A stretch of 56,498 bases of DNA from Hymenopellis radicata (lineage: Eukaryota > Basidiomycota > Agaricomycetes > Agaricales > Physalacriaceae), in assembly GCA_015501595.1 (NCBI GenBank), contig JADNRX010000352.1, positions 1 to 56,498 on the forward strand. The letters are read 5' to 3'. Positions within the stretch are counted from its first letter, which is position 1, and each line of letters begins with the position of its first letter. The notes under the pieces are model-generated. The model searched no databases. It was not told the DNA's origin and was given only the letters and a program-made list of their open reading frames with translations. The translations under genes were made by a program, and so were the position numbers. Positions 33,674 to 45,099 of the stretch are shown one piece after another.

Positions 33674-35553
33674 ATGGTCTGTTCCGGGTCCTACGTTTCG
33701 ACTTTCTCCGCCATCATGAGCCTCGTTCTAACCTCCGCAACCGGGAAGGCAAGACTCGACAACGTTGTACGTGAGGAGTGTTCAATGATTGAAAAGAGCC
33801 TGTGGGAACTCGTTCGTGGTAAGTCTCGTCTTCTCGTGCATATCTTTTTTTGACTTGTGTGGCTCAAGGCATCAGTCCTTACCACGTTCGGCGAGATGCT
33901 ATCTGTGAAACTGCTTGTCATGATAATCTATTCTATACCTCCCTCCTTGCACAATTTGGCCACAATCCAGGTCCGAGTCCACTTGTCGTTACCCCCTTCG
34001 TTACATCAGATGTCGACCACGTTATCCCCGTTCATAGAGACATTCCCGCGGAGGTCTGCTTGGAAATTTTCTCATTCCTTCCTCTTCAGGACAAGTGTGT
34101 CTGGCGCCTCTTGTCCAAGAAATGGGAGCGATCCGTGTCGGTGGTCACTCATCGGGCTATAAAGCTATCCCGACGTTCGTGTTGGCCTGCTCGGATGGCA
34201 TGCGATCTACGTCGCGCCAAGGAGGATATCGAGTATTGGGAGTTCGCTGTTGCAGCGTTTCTTGTCAAGCGTGGACTATGTGACATTGTGGAACATGTCG
34301 TCTTCGAGGATTGGTTTTTCTCGGATACAGCTGTTTGTTGGTTCACGGGAATGCTTCGAGGTGTCAAGTCCGTCACTTTCGATAGCGGTCTCCATCGTGT
34401 GCAGCCGACTGATATACCTGCAAGCTTCATCTTACCAAACTCCATTACCTTCCTCAGTCTGTCCTATTGTTCGCTGCACTATCATTCGATTCAAAACATG
34501 CTCTCGCCCGGCACGAGGCTAGAAACTCTCACAATTGTCGGCGTTCACGGTGGCGCCATCGTACGTGTGATAGCAACCCGTCTTTCATAACATTTACTTA
34601 TCCGATCTTGTAGCATATTCCTGATGACACTATCGCTGTTGGCGTCTGGGAACGATGGATGGCCCAACATGGCTTGACTCCAGGTGGCATCGTGGGTTCG
34701 TGCCGAGAGGACTACAGTACGCCGAGCTTAAGAAATCTGACTTTGGACCTGAGCGCTCGTCCCATCTCTGATCCTTCCATGACGGGCTCCTACAATTGGA
34801 ACTTCTTAGCGGAGCTTGTGAACAACATGCGTTATGGTGTCGATCTCGCCCCAGGCTTGATTCCGTATCTCACCACAGGTCTACCTTTCTGCAACAGAAT
34901 TCGTACCCGACATTTATCAACCTTGACACTCAAAATGAAACCGAGTCAAATGCTGTATGCATCCGAATTGTTGCATGATTGTCAGGATACGTTGCGTGAT
35001 TTGTCGTTCCATATAGGCGAGGCCGTTCTCTTGAACTCTTTTCTCTTGAATCCTCTGACATCTTTCAGTGCGCAGCTTCGGAAGTTTAAGTTTTCCGGAA
35101 CATTTTCATTTGCCTAGGCTCCATTGTCTGGAATGTCTTCGCTTCGTGGTGCGCTTCCTATTTGTATGCGCTTGAACTACATCGGACTAACAGGTTTTTC
35201 GCTAGATCATTATAGCTAACCTCGACATTCCCATACTCATGATGAGGGACTGGAAGAACCTTCCTTCTATAGACATCCCGGTCCTAATCAAGGAGGGTGG
35301 ATCGATGTTCGAAACCCTTACCGTGATTCAACGTACAACTTCGGACGTCTGGACACCCCGCCATGGCAATGGGTTTTCTGTATTCGGCGGTACTTTGCGC
35401 TATAGGTTGTCGGCCGACCTTTTGGCTCGCCTGAGCGACGGTGACTATGATTCAAGAGACGGTCTTGTCTACTTGAGCCCATTGATCAACAAATTAAACA
35501 TGTATTATCCTCGCAGCGGCTCCCTCGGTCCCGTTTGTTATGCTACAGTGTAA
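33674..35553 (+). CDS. F-box protein, multi-exon
   Basis: ATG at 33674, or the in-frame ATG at 33716 (MSLVLTSATGKARLDNVV). A donor GTAAGT near 33821 and acceptor GGCTCAAG near 33868 join to GISPYHVRRDAICETACHDN. The F-box follows: RDIPAEVCLEIFSFLPLQDK, then VWRLLSKKWERSV. LRR-like text follows (PNSITFLSLSYCSLHYHS, LETLTIVGVHGGAI). Donor GTACGT at 34561 and acceptor TTGTAG at about 34614 lead to HIPDDTIAVGVWERWMAQHG. The next exon runs to about 35070, and a last exon at about 35209-35553 ends GSLGPVCYATV. The join near 35080-35210 is uncertain. Likely an SCF substrate adaptor. Confidence 0.7.
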
Positions 35554-36064
35554 AAACAAACAAAACCATCATCCTTTCTTTTAGTGTAGTTAACGAGTGA
35601 TCTGTACCAAAATATCGCTTGCTTTTTATCGATCTTCTCATAGCGACTGCCACCATTTCCATGTCACGTGGTTGCGACCTAGATGTAAATTGATGCCGAA
35701 CGCCGACCCAGCTTAATCGATAACTTGGGGTTACCTTATCGAATAATTTCATGTCGATGCGTTGTTTCAACAATCAGCAGCAACAATTAAGTATGCTGGG
35801 AAGTAGGAACAGGGTGGACTTGAAATAGGCATCCCGCAATTCACCTTGCTGCCCACGCCTATCAACATGTCCGCCTCCTCGAACCGTCACGTAGACCTCC
35901 CCAGCTCATACACGGATGATACATCGGTGTACTCCTACAAAACAACAGTTAGTTAAATGAAACAAGCCCTGGCAACGACGTACACGGTCCCCTAGATCGA
36001 GACGAACTGTTAAGTATACCGACAGATGCAGCAGGCGTGAGGTGACCAAGGCCTCAAGGATCTC
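35554..36064. other. Intergenic; no gene recognised
   Basis: Contains an AT-rich 3' flank of the F-box gene. No exon-like frames were seen. Confidence 0.4.
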
Positions 36065-36800
36065 CTACGTATACGCTAGGACTGTAAATCGTTGAGCAAG
36101 GCCAACGGATAATAGAAGACTATAAAGGTAGTCAGGGAAGTGAACAAGAATGTAACATGAAGGACTCACAGCACGAACAAATGATTCCCTAGCCCGAGGC
36201 AACAATTCCACCTGCAACTGTAAGCAGGAAATCAACGAGAACAAGGGATGCCACACCGCGTACTGTGGAGGATCATCGATCAAGCGTTGAAGATGAGTCT
36301 CGTGTAACGGTAACGGCCTGTACGGGACTAAAGAACGCGCCGCCCATGACAGCAGTCCGCCGATTGAGCGAAGACCGGACACTACCACGATGAGAACACC
36401 TGTCGACAAGAAATAATGAGTCAGAGAGAAGTGAGGCGGGGAATCAAGATGCACCTTCAAGGCTAACCGGTCAAGCAGTCCTACAGCACCATTAGGTCGG
36501 TGGACTCCATCCAGCCGTCGTCTTCCGTCAAGACGTATACGTATCGATTCCACATCAAATCACAACCAGAGGGTTTAAACAAGTCGATTTCATTAACGGC
36601 GTATTCTAGGACAAAAAGACTACCGTGGCACGAATTCTACAAGATTCCGCGAGTCAGAATAGCGGCTACGCTTCCAGGACCCTTCCGTTGCCTCAGAGAT
36701 TGCAATATAACACCGTAGGTTAATGGGGTACGTCAGAAACGCGGCATCCATCAAAGAAGCTACGAGTACATTAGCGCCATCGAGTGATAGAGACAAAACG
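36065..36800 (-). CDS. Hypothetical gene, partial exon set
   Basis: Reverse-strand segments: an upstream one reading MDAAFLTYPINLRCYIAISE, a second reading SLFVLEYAVNEIDLFKPSGC then WNRYVYVLTEDDGW, and a third (after donor GTGCATC and acceptor GTCGACAG near 36401) reading VLIVVVSGLRSIGGLLSWAA, then RLIDDPPQYAVWHPLFSLIS. The frames of the first two do not join obviously to the third. Coding texture is good but no family is recognised. Confidence 0.3.
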
Positions 36801-37466
36801 GAAGTACGAACCTGATGGCTTCCACAACTGAAATCCTAATCTCCTTACTCATTGAAGCAGATAGCGACGGCGTCCTTCGTGCTGGTCGTAGACCCATTAT
36901 ATGTAAATGCCGTCCATGACACGACACCGTCGTCCAAGTCGTTGCATTGCCGCCGACATGTGGCGCACCTTCAATATATCCTCCGCTATATCAGATTTGA
37001 CCGAGATCCAGAGTGGCACGGCGAGCGAAATGGTTCGACGGACACAGGCCATACCAGTTGTAAGTCAGGGTTAAAGCTGGAAAATGATTCAGGAACAAAA
37101 CCTTGAGGCCGGCCAACTGAAGATGCTCAATCCCGAGCGGCGTGTCCGTCGATGGGCAAGGAAACAATAATTGACTTCGACGGCGTCGTTCCGGGCATTG
37201 TCCAAGTTCACGGCAAGCCCAAGTGTGGCGCTAATCCATCAGCAGTTGTTGGAATGCAGCAGGCAGAATCCCTGCTGCCGTAAATCTACTACTCCTCGCG
37301 CAGACGCCGTTAGTTCAGGAACACGGGAAAAATAAAATAACGTACCTAAACGAGTTCGCCGCCGACATGTCAGTCTAGGCTCGCGGGGGTGAGGCCGTGC
37401 TTGACTTGTGGTGTGGCGGGCGGGGAAACCAATTCGAGAGTGAAAAGGGACTAATGATCATCCGTG
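36801..37466. other. No gene recognised
   Basis: Scattered short frames on both strands; nothing supports an exon chain. Confidence 0.35.
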
Positions 37467-37802
37467 TCAGATAGGGTAAGAATCAACATAGAAGCCGTAC
37501 CTTGACCCAGACCCAAAAGCCTGCCCGGCGAGGGCAACGATGTTCTGGTGTGACGGTTCCGGCGAGAAGAGACGCCTGAACAGACGGTGCTCAGTGATAA
37601 GAAGCGTCTTGGGGGCACGAAGCGGCCAACGTGCTTCCCGAGGCATGATCAGGTTCAACGAGATCGAATCGGAAATAAATATGGCGACTAGGCGAGAGGA
37701 CAACTTTGAACCCTGGGTGAAAATATTGTCAGAATTACCCTCGGAAATAGACAGGTATTTCTCAACTTTCACGCAGGAGAAAAGCCAGACCGGCGAGGCC
37801 AC
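37467..37802 (-). CDS. Hypothetical fragment with VALAG motif
   Basis: Reverse-strand frame reading SISLNLIMPREARWPLRAPK, then TLLITEHRLFRRL and HQNIVALAGQAFG. The pattern RRL-x-HQNIVALAG recalls a kinase N-lobe (H-x-NI-x-x-L-G), but no other kinase motif is present. Similar ALAG text recurs near 37780 and at 53960 and 54190. Start codon unclear. Probably a decayed fragment. Confidence 0.25.
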   Translation of the reverse strand: MASPVWLFSCVKVEKYLSISEGNSDNIFTQGSKLSSRLVAIFISDSISLNLIMPREARWPLRAPKTLLITEHRLFRRLFSPEPSHQNIVALAGQAFGSGSRYGFYVDSYPI

Positions 37803-38250
37803 AGTAGGCTATAGATGGACAACGATTCGTGTCCAAAAAGAAAATGGCTTGAAGGAGTCAACGTAGTCCAGCTAGAAGTTTTTGGCCAGAAACATAAATC
37901 ACCCAGAAACGACGTCAAAATCGACTGAGGAAACTCTCCTAAACACGCACTTTTTCGCTAACGGAGTACCTCTGCGGGTGAGCAGATCCTCGCTGTCCAA
38001 GTCTTCGAATTCGTCCAAGTCACGAGTAAGTCGTCCAGAAATCGTAACCAAATTCGAAACACCATTCAATGACGACATAACGCGTCGTCTATGAGACGAA
38101 CTCGTTTTTGAGGTTGACGATGGTGATGGTAAGGAGCCAAGTCCGCATTTGGACGGACGGGATCAAAGTGCGCCTTTGATTCCGACCGTCATGTCGCCAA
38201 TGTCTTCTGCTGTTTCCGAGCCTGCGCCGACCCTTGCAGTCGACGAGAAT

Positions 38251-38640
38251 TCAACTATTCAAATCTGACATTAATATGACTATGACGACTCGGAGAGCGA
38301 CATGATGATGGGCGACCTCTACGACATATACCAGAAACAGAGGCACGACCACTATGTAGCGCTTCTGGGGGCCGATTCTCAGACGTGAGGGATCGACGGC
38401 CGACGCCGACAAGGAGAACCTGAACCCGGACACAGTCGACCTGAACGGTGACTCGGACGACGAGGAAGACCTAAGCGACACGTGAGTTTTTTTTCTTAAA
38501 CATTTCATACCGGTGAAGGTAACGAACCTCAACAGTGCAAGTGACGCGTCTTGCGAAGAAGATCTAGATAAAGTGAAACTCGGAAAGCGATCCCGTAGGG
38601 TACGCTTTACTCAAGTTCGAAGTCACTATCTGACAAATGT
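38251..38640 (+). CDS. Acidic hypothetical fragment, two exons
   Basis: Forward reading YDYDDSESDMMMGDLYDIYQ to a stop; then, in another frame, STADADKENLNPDTVDLNGD and DSDDEEDLSDT, a donor GTGAGT at 38481 and acceptor AACAG near 38535, then ASDASCEEDLDKVKLGKRSR. The spliced acidic-to-basic reading looks real. The frame switch between the first two parts is unexplained. Family unknown. Confidence 0.3.
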
Positions 38641-39529
38641 CTCATTTATTAGGATCATTTTACATTCCATGTTAATCAACTTTATTCTACTGATTCTCTG
38701 CGTGTACGGTGTTAAGAAAAACGGGCCCTTGTATCCCTGAGTCGACGTCAACAATCTGCACCCCGACCTCAACTTCACCGTCAAGCCTCTTAACGCCTAC
38801 TCTCTAGCACGAGAAAAGACGACAACATAAACGGCGCTCTTCAAATGTCGTCGTTACTCCAAGTTGAAATGAAAGTAAACAAGGTATGTACATGATTTTG
38901 GCCTTTCGAGTCGTGGCGGGGCCGTGTCGGTTTCGTTGACAATGGCGCCCGCTCGTTGAGGCTCTTTCTTTGTCCGTGAAGGCGGGTGTGGGGTCCTCAT
39001 CATTTGAGAGGACTTCTGACTTGCGCTGATGTCCTCTATAGGTCAAAGGACGAGGAGCATGAAAAGTTGGTGCGTACATCTTCTATTCCTCGCTAATTTC
39101 CGGCTCATGGAAACGAGCCAGATCTGAATCATAATCAAAGGGAACTCCTCACTTCCTTTGGCACCTGCTGTTCTTATTCGAGGGCGTGCTCCACGCCGCC
39201 TGTGCGGAACGACTTGAAGAGCGACGAGTCAGGACACTTGAGTTGGTTAGGAGACCCTATTTCAAAATCCAAGATTCCAAATGGGGCGAACGTGTGGGTT
39301 CGAGTTTGAAAGGGTGTCTGGCTCCGGATCGCATTCACCCGTGTTCGAGTAGCTGAAGAAATGGGATCACGTTCACGGCACTAACAGCTACTAGACAAAC
39401 ACAATCAAGTATAATCAAGTGAAAAGCTCAGAAGATATGGTAATGTAAATCAAAGTAAAGAAGAGGAGTACGAGTACAAACAAAGCAACATGCATATGTA
39501 TGGATAGTGCTTGAGTTAATGGGTAAATT
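38641..39529. other. No gene recognised
   Basis: Short frames only; this probably includes the 3' flank of the reverse-strand gene beginning at 40293. Confidence 0.35.
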
Positions 39530-40293
39530 TCAGACTAGATCATAAGCAGTTTTATATAGAACACGTCGAATGAGGCCCTTTCGGAAACTGAGGTTTCTAA
39601 TATGTACAAAAGCATAGGCAAGGCCAGGATCTTTCGTCATTTGGCTGATAAATGCACCAGCCATATCAGCTTGTTTTTTACTCTCTGCATCCGGGAGGAG
39701 ATCTCCAGCACCGTCTTCCAGAATCTGAATAGCTTTTTTCATCCATTTAGGGTCAATCTGCATGTACTGGCTTGGATACGCCTGCAGATTTTCCACCAAA
39801 TCCGCCACCAAGCGTGAGTCATACTCAAAATCATCACCACCTTCTGTTGACAGAGCCTCATCTATGTCAAGCCAGACAGAGGTAGTTTGCATGTCAGGCT
39901 CTGAAGTACTGCTTGTTAGTATGGAAAGATCTAGATCGATGTTGGCACGACTGACTTACCCAACTCGATGTCTCCGTTGCTGCCTCGTTCGACTTCCTCA
40001 ATCTCCGCGTCCATAGGGGAAACCTTGTCGCGAACTGGAGAGCTACCAGTATTCGAGTGATTTTCAGTCCCATTCTCCCCGCCCAGGAGAAGATTTTGCC
40101 CTGTAATTGGAGTTAAAATGTGAATCACATTTGGGAGCAACAACATTAAACAAAAAAACGTACGTCCTTTTCTTTCGAGCTGCTTTAAGGAATCCAACAG
40201 GGTATCCCGAACTCCCGTACTCGTCAAACCCACATCCCGCAATATCATCTTCATTGTTCCAACCTTCAGCCTATCCCAAGGAAATTTAGACAT
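39530..40293 (-). CDS. Candidate SAP-like domain protein, three exons
   Basis: ATG at 40293 (MSKFPWDRLKVGTMKMILRD). Exon 1 reads VGLTSTGVRDTLLDSLKQLE, a helix-turn-helix pattern resembling a SAP DNA-binding motif. Donor GTACGT at about 40163 and acceptor AATTACAG near 40104 join to GQNLLLGGENGTENHSN and an acidic stretch. Donor GTAAGT at 39961 and acceptor AACAAG near 39913 join to the last exon: WLDIDEALSTEGGDDFEYDS, then ADLVENLQAYPSQYMQIDPK, ending at a stop at 39530. All joins keep frame and the gene appears intact. The SAP assignment is by pattern only. Confidence 0.55.
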
Positions 40294-40351
40294 GATGGAT
40301 CAGTCGAAGATGCTCCAGATTCCCACGCTTGCTTAAGCTTGCTCCCCATGA

Positions 40352-40950
40352 TCAGCCCTCCGCCTCACCCGCTAATGGCCTTGCGCCCCCCGACGCGCTC
40401 AAACGCGCTATGTAATCTCGGCAGTGATATTCTCGGCTTCTCAGCAAGTACTGGAGGACGAACATAGATCTAAAGCCAATCTTGGTATACGGCCTTGAAT
40501 TCGAATGAGCCCGAGTCGCATTTTCATGGTCATCGACGAATGAGTGGAAGCGGGTGTCGACAACGGGCGCGGGCGAGACGTCTCCCAATAGGAGGGGAAA
40601 GGCGCGGCTACTGTCTAGTCCAGAACTCTCCGACGTCTTGGTACATCGCAATCTAGGACATCTATCGGCTCATTCTTGAAGTATCTGCACCCGACGATTC
40701 GGTGACGCTGGAGCCATAGGAAACGATGTTCTCTGCGCCCGAGCTGCGCAAGGAATGTGTTCCCGCGGTCGTCAACGCCCATCTCGTCGAGACACCCGAG
40801 CATACCACGAGGATATGCAAAACGAATTTTATGCTTGGGTGGCCGGCAAAGTGCGGCGACTCCACCACGTTTATCGACATCTCCACTGCGGTCCCAGGCC
40901 CATGTTCTCCAGAAGAGCCTGTATAAGAGGTGTTTGATGCAATCAAACAA
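40352..40950 (-). CDS. Hypothetical gene fragment
   Basis: Reverse-strand readings SGEHGPGTAVEMSINVVES and then, in another frame, YPRGMLGCLDEMGVDDRGNT, QLGRREHRFLWLQRHRIVGC and YFKNEPIDVLDC, followed by FRSMFVLQYLLRSREYHCRD. The parts lie in different frames with no clear introns, so it may be a decayed gene. No family recognised. Confidence 0.25.
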
Positions 40951-41280
40951 GGTCTATACGCGCTCTTTCCTTTTCCGGTTCCCTTTCATGGCTCCAGTGG
41001 AAACGTTTCCAAAGGCAAGGGGAAACGTTACCACCGCCGTTACTGCACCAGGCGGTAACGCCCGTATATGAACTACCTAGAGGCGCCTTTGTCGGTTGGC
41101 CTTAGCTGAACAGAAGAAGCTGTCTTGCGTTGTGCAGGATAATAAAGAGTTGGTCTATATTTCAAGACCTCGCCTTAGCATCACGGTGCCGTTCTCCCGT
41201 TGTGAAACAGCTCCTGAAGCTCGAGTGTGTAGGGAGACGGTTTGTGACTCGCCGCTCCCGCTCGCCACTTTCGATCACGA

Positions 41281-42640
41281 TCTACAGATTGGAGAGATTG
41301 GCTTATGCCGACTGACATAAGCCTTGAGGACTTGTCTTTTACCTTCATGGACAAACAGCGACGACGCCCGCAGGAAGAAAATCAGTCCAGCATTCAAAAG
41401 GGTTTACCTCCCTTTTGAATGTCTGGTGCTGATGTTGCGGTTACACTTGGTGTTCCGCGAGTAGCAGTCGTCTGCTTACTATGTGAGGATGAAGCGTAAG
41501 TAGCCGGATTTTCCCCCATCTTGTCTCCATTTCTAATGATCTTTTCAGAACGTCTTGCTTTGCCCTTGGCCACCGGCTCAGACAGTCGGAAAAGTCCTGA
41601 CGTGCACGGCAGGGTGGACATTGTCCTGACCTCGCCGAAGCCGTGTCAAGTCACGGCTCGCAGCTGAACGGGTCCCTTGGGCGGGTAACGAGTTGACTTC
41701 ATCAGAGCTATCGTTACATGGAGACAACTGGCGAGCCATCGGTAGGTTTGCTCTCTGCTCTGAATTCGGCGTCGCTCACGATCCTCTAGGATATATTATC
41801 TCGGATATGTAAGCCCAGCATTCAAAAGGGTATGTTGCGGTTACACTTGGTGTTCCGCGAGGAGCAGTCGGCTGCCTACAATGTGAGGATGAAGCGTAAG
41901 TAGCCGGATTCTCCCCCATCTTGTCTCCATTTCTGATAATCCTTCTAGAATGTCTTGCTTTGGCCAGCTCAGACAGTTTCAACATACAAGAAGGTTGACC
42001 GGCTGCGAAAGACCAACTCGGGTACGGACACTTCACGTACGGCTTGATGTTCCCTCGGCTCATGTCATTGTCAGGAATCCACGCATAACCGGTTTATTTT
42101 CCGGAAAGGGCTTACAAGAATTGAGGCTTGTGAGTGCGTGTACCTTCTTTTCCATCGACAGAAACTTTTGGGACGTATGATCCACACGAACGTCGCTGAA
42201 GAGCGCTGCGCTGGGGTTGAACTCGCTATTGCCGTCATGGTACGTGCTGGGTCTTTGCTTGTATCAGCCGGATAGTCTCTTGGATGACGAGCATGAACAG
42301 CAGACGAAATACGGCTTGGAGATGAGGATGGAGCTGTAGAACATTAGGTTCGTCATTTTGCGTGTTATTCAAGCAACAGAACAAACACCTCACAATATCC
42401 TAGCCTCCTTGGAACGAACGCGTTCCGACCGCACCCTGGATCTGGCCAGCTGTTCCGTAACCAGGTCCACTTCAGAGAGTATACCCGCTCTCTCTGCGGC
42501 ATCTGCCACGCGAATTGAGAGCTGCTGAGGCTGAAAAAAAACGTAAGCGTGTCGTTCATTCGAGATCTCGCCGATTCACCTGTCTTCAGACCTGATTCGT
42601 TGGACAAGTATGGTGTTCTTCGCCTCACTAATACGTAGGT
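41281..42640 (-). repeat. Cassette array D, inverted relative to A-C
   Basis: From left to right on the plus strand: the conserved terminal part (41281-41385), about one and a half cassettes (to about 41945), the RQFQHTRRLTGC segment (41950-42180), and the degenerate family-X exons (42380-42640). It has the same order as B reversed, so B and D are homologous elements about 1.3-1.6 kb long that differ in cassette number. D lies about 540 bases inside the right inverted-repeat arm, as A abuts the left arm. Confidence 0.88.
41347..42339 (+). CDS. Candidate spliced gene built from cassette exons (array D copy)
   Basis: ATG at 41347 (MDKQRRRPQEENQ). Intron-like intervals at 41496-41548 (GTAAGT to TTTTCAG), 41742-41789 (GTAGGT to CTCTAG) and 41896-41948 (GTAAGT to CTTCTAG) have typical lengths of 48-53 bases. 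Exon text includes CLQCEDEA or its frame-shifted alternative, ERLALPLATGSDS-like, CGEQ-free, and ELTSSELSLHGDNWRAI. The segment SCFGQLRQFQHTRRLTGC follows, and the last exon reads WYVLGLCLYQPDSLLDDEHE then KYGLEMRMEL with a stop at 42339. An in-frame TGA after LPPF in the first exon breaks this copy unless spliced out; copy B is open there. Family unknown. Confidence 0.35.
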
Positions 42641-42783
42641 GAGTCAGCACATACCCGTAAAACTACCATACTCACATTACTTTAGATATACATTCCCCTT
42701 TTCTTGCTGCACGTCTTGATCCCATCGATCGATTCACTCACCACTCCATCTTTAGTCGCCTACGCTTTATTTCTGTACTCAAG

Positions 42784-43152
42784 ATGGTTCAAGCAGAGTT
42801 GAACGCGCACCTGGAGCCTAAACTCGCTAACGTCGAGAATTTGGTGGTTCCCACGATCTTGTAGGACTCAACTTGTTATATGCGAGCTTATGGTGGCGGG
42901 CAACTACGACCCATGGGTTCCAGCCGCGTTCGAACAGGATAGGAGACTCCGACACGGAGGACAGCAGGAAGAGCTAGAGCCAGAAGCTAAGCCCGAAATT
43001 GATGACGATTGGGTTACGGAAAGAGGTTAGTGATTTGGAGGATGTCGACTTTTAAGGACAACATTTCCCGGCTGACTCCAGGAGATACTCGTTCATCCGA
43101 CACTGGTCGCGGTCGTGCTGTACGAACGCGTTGTGGTTGTCACTCTGAGTAG
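42784..43152 (+). CDS. Small hypothetical gene beside the right inverted-repeat arm
   Basis: A possible ATG at 42784 (MVQAELNAHLEPKLANVENL). The better-supported exon begins after the acceptor CTTGTAG near 42867: TQLVICELMVAGNYDPWVPA, FEQDRRLRHGGQQEELEPEA, then DDDWVTERG; donor GTTAGT and acceptor CTCCAG join to DTRSSDTGRGRAVRTRCGCH and a stop at 43152. Joins keep frame. The stop lies about 30 bases from the inner edge of the arm at 43181. Function unknown. Confidence 0.4.
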
Positions 43153-43770
43153 ATGCAAAGTGCATCGTAGATCACTGTCGCCACGCTGAGGGATGAATTC
43201 CGGATATTAGCCTATGTCAACGGACTGACGTACGTACCGCACTTTATCGTAAGTAAGTACATTATCAGTAAAGTAGTCGTAGACTAAAATGTGTGAAATG
43301 AAGAATCAGACATAGTTGAGACGGTGGTGGCGGTAAGGCTTGCCCTTCATCTCAAGTTGTTTGAGGTCTGTGGCAGGGGGCATGGATCTAGAGTGTGTGG
43401 TACCATGAGTTGAGCGTTCTCCAAGGAGTAGAGTAGAGTAATTGGCAATGACCTTACCTTCTCAAAACGGGACAATGAAATGGTAATTAGTACCCGCACA
43501 CACACAAGTCTTGCACCACCTTCATTCCCAGCAATCTCTGCCTACTTAGATGCCCTCAAACATTGTCGGTGTAAGTGTCAAATATTGTGTAGCTACTGTC
43601 AGTCCACTTGACGCGAAAACGCAAGGATCGGCATGCAGGGGCGGCGGCAGTATTACAGGCACATTTTGTGACATCACGTCTCACGAATCTCACGAATCTC
43701 ACGCATCTCACGTGGGCACGTATTAAAAAACCCGGGCTGGTTTTTAATTTTCACTTTCGTCTTGACGCCC

Positions 43771-44477
43771 ATGTCTGGGGTCAAGCAGCAACTGCTTGCT
43801 ATTTTGCTTTTCCTTTCGTTCACCCTCGTGACAATGCCCAAGGGTGAGCTTCCTCCTCCATGCCTTCCTTCCCGCCTTCTCTTCCTCCACCCACCGCGTA
43901 GCCTTCTTCAGCACTGTGGCTCTGTCGATAGCGGGCCGACCTTGAGCCTACTTCCAAAGTCCACTGCTGGAGTTGTCTTCTCAGTGGCTTTAATCGCACC
44001 ACCGTTTCACTGTCAAGTGCAGGCGTCCTGACTTTGTTTGGTTTAGAACCCGTCCTTCTTCGACCCGCCTAAGGTGAACGACGCGCTCAGGCCTCACTTT
44101 CTCTGTCGACGACGTCAATGAGTGACCCGCCCTTCGAGGACCGAAGCGTTTTGACGCGATGTCTGTTTTGGATCTTGTCTGCAAGGGGCAGGACGCGTCG
44201 TTGATACGGCCCAGCCTTGAACGGGGCCCCATCATGGGTTTCGCAGGCCCTCTGGGGTGATCATGGGGAGCTCGACGACCCGCCCGACTCCCCTGACCAT
44301 GCCCTTGGTCTGTGCTCTGATGGTGTTGAGCTCAAAGTGGAGCGGACCTCAACACCTGCCAAGCCGTTATATACTTTATCTTCACGTACGCCATCTGCGC
44401 TGGTAGTCCGCTTCGACCTCCTCCTTCAAGACTTTGACTGTACCTCCAAAGACTCTTCACCCTCCTCCCTCAACTAA
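43771..44477 (+). CDS. Candidate secreted-protein gene, right-arm copy (exon joins unresolved)
   Basis: ATG at 43771 begins MSGVKQQLLAILLFLSFTLV, a short basic start and a Leu-rich core typical of a signal peptide; a donor GTGAGC follows MPK. Later open segments include PTLSLLPKSTAGVVFSVALI, NPSFFDPPKVNDALRPHFLC and GELDDPPDSPDHALGLCSDG. They are in different frames, so at least two introns are needed. The mirrored gene is in the left arm. No family recognised. Confidence 0.35.
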
Positions 44478-44490
44478 GTACTGGTAAGTC

Positions 44491-45099
44491 GTGGCCTTAC
44501 TCGTTGTCAACAATGCTTTTGACATTGTCTTACGTCTAGACGTCGGCCATCTCGTTGTCATCGGCAGGACATCGATGCTGGTATTTTCCTTCTTTGAACG
44601 CCTTCAAGACTTCGCCGACGTCTCGACCTCTCACGACGGGGTTGCTATCTCCAAGGTTCCCATTATCGTCCTGCCCTCGGCGCCTACAGTGTCGACTGAA
44701 ACTTCGAATTCAACTTCAACCTTGTCTTCAAGCTCGTCTTCAATCCCGTGTTCACGCTCTCCTCATCGCTGTCTCCTGCTTGTCGTCAAAACTATCGCGG
44801 TATGTCTATCTCTGCCACGACGTCACCGCGGCATCAACAATCACTTACTAGTAGACTGCGACGTCGCCCCGAAACCTGTCCTCGTCCTAGACGCCACCTC
44901 TGGTAAGGTCATTTGTCTCGGCTTATTTCAACATTGTTCGTTTACCTTTCCGCCAGGTCGTCCTCCTCCTCCTGGTAATAGCAGGCGCTGGGGTATGTCG
45001 TCTTCTTCTTATGGCCCTTCTCTTTCTCATGCCCAGTTGATTTGCAGACTCTTCAACCTGTCAAGCATCTGTCATCCTCAGGCAAGTAGTTTGCCTTAA
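44491..45099 (+). CDS. Unknown 202-codon open segment, right-arm copy
   Basis: Open from 44491 to a stop at 45099, without an ATG start, and just after a GTAAGT at 44482. It reads ALLVVNNAFDIVLRLDVGHL, FFERLQDFADVSTSHDGVAI, a Ser-rich region, then RPPPPGNSRRWGMSSSSYGP. It may be the 3' part of the preceding gene or not coding at all. The left arm's copy carries a stop. Confidence 0.3.
   Translation: MALLVVNNAFDIVLRLDVGHLVVIGRTSMLVFSFFERLQDFADVSTSHDGVAISKVPIIVLPSAPTVSTETSNSTSTLSSSSSSIPCSRSPHRCLLLVVKTIAVCLSLPRRHRGINNHLLVDCDVAPKPVLVLDATSGKVICLGLFQHCSFTFPPGRPPPPGNSRRWGMSSSSYGPSLSHAQLICRLFNLSSICHPQASSLP

Noticed and set aside
36065..36553. 162-codon reverse frame taken as one protein
   Set aside because: It reads through a likely intron (GTGCATC to GTCGACAG); kept only as part of a low-confidence exon set.
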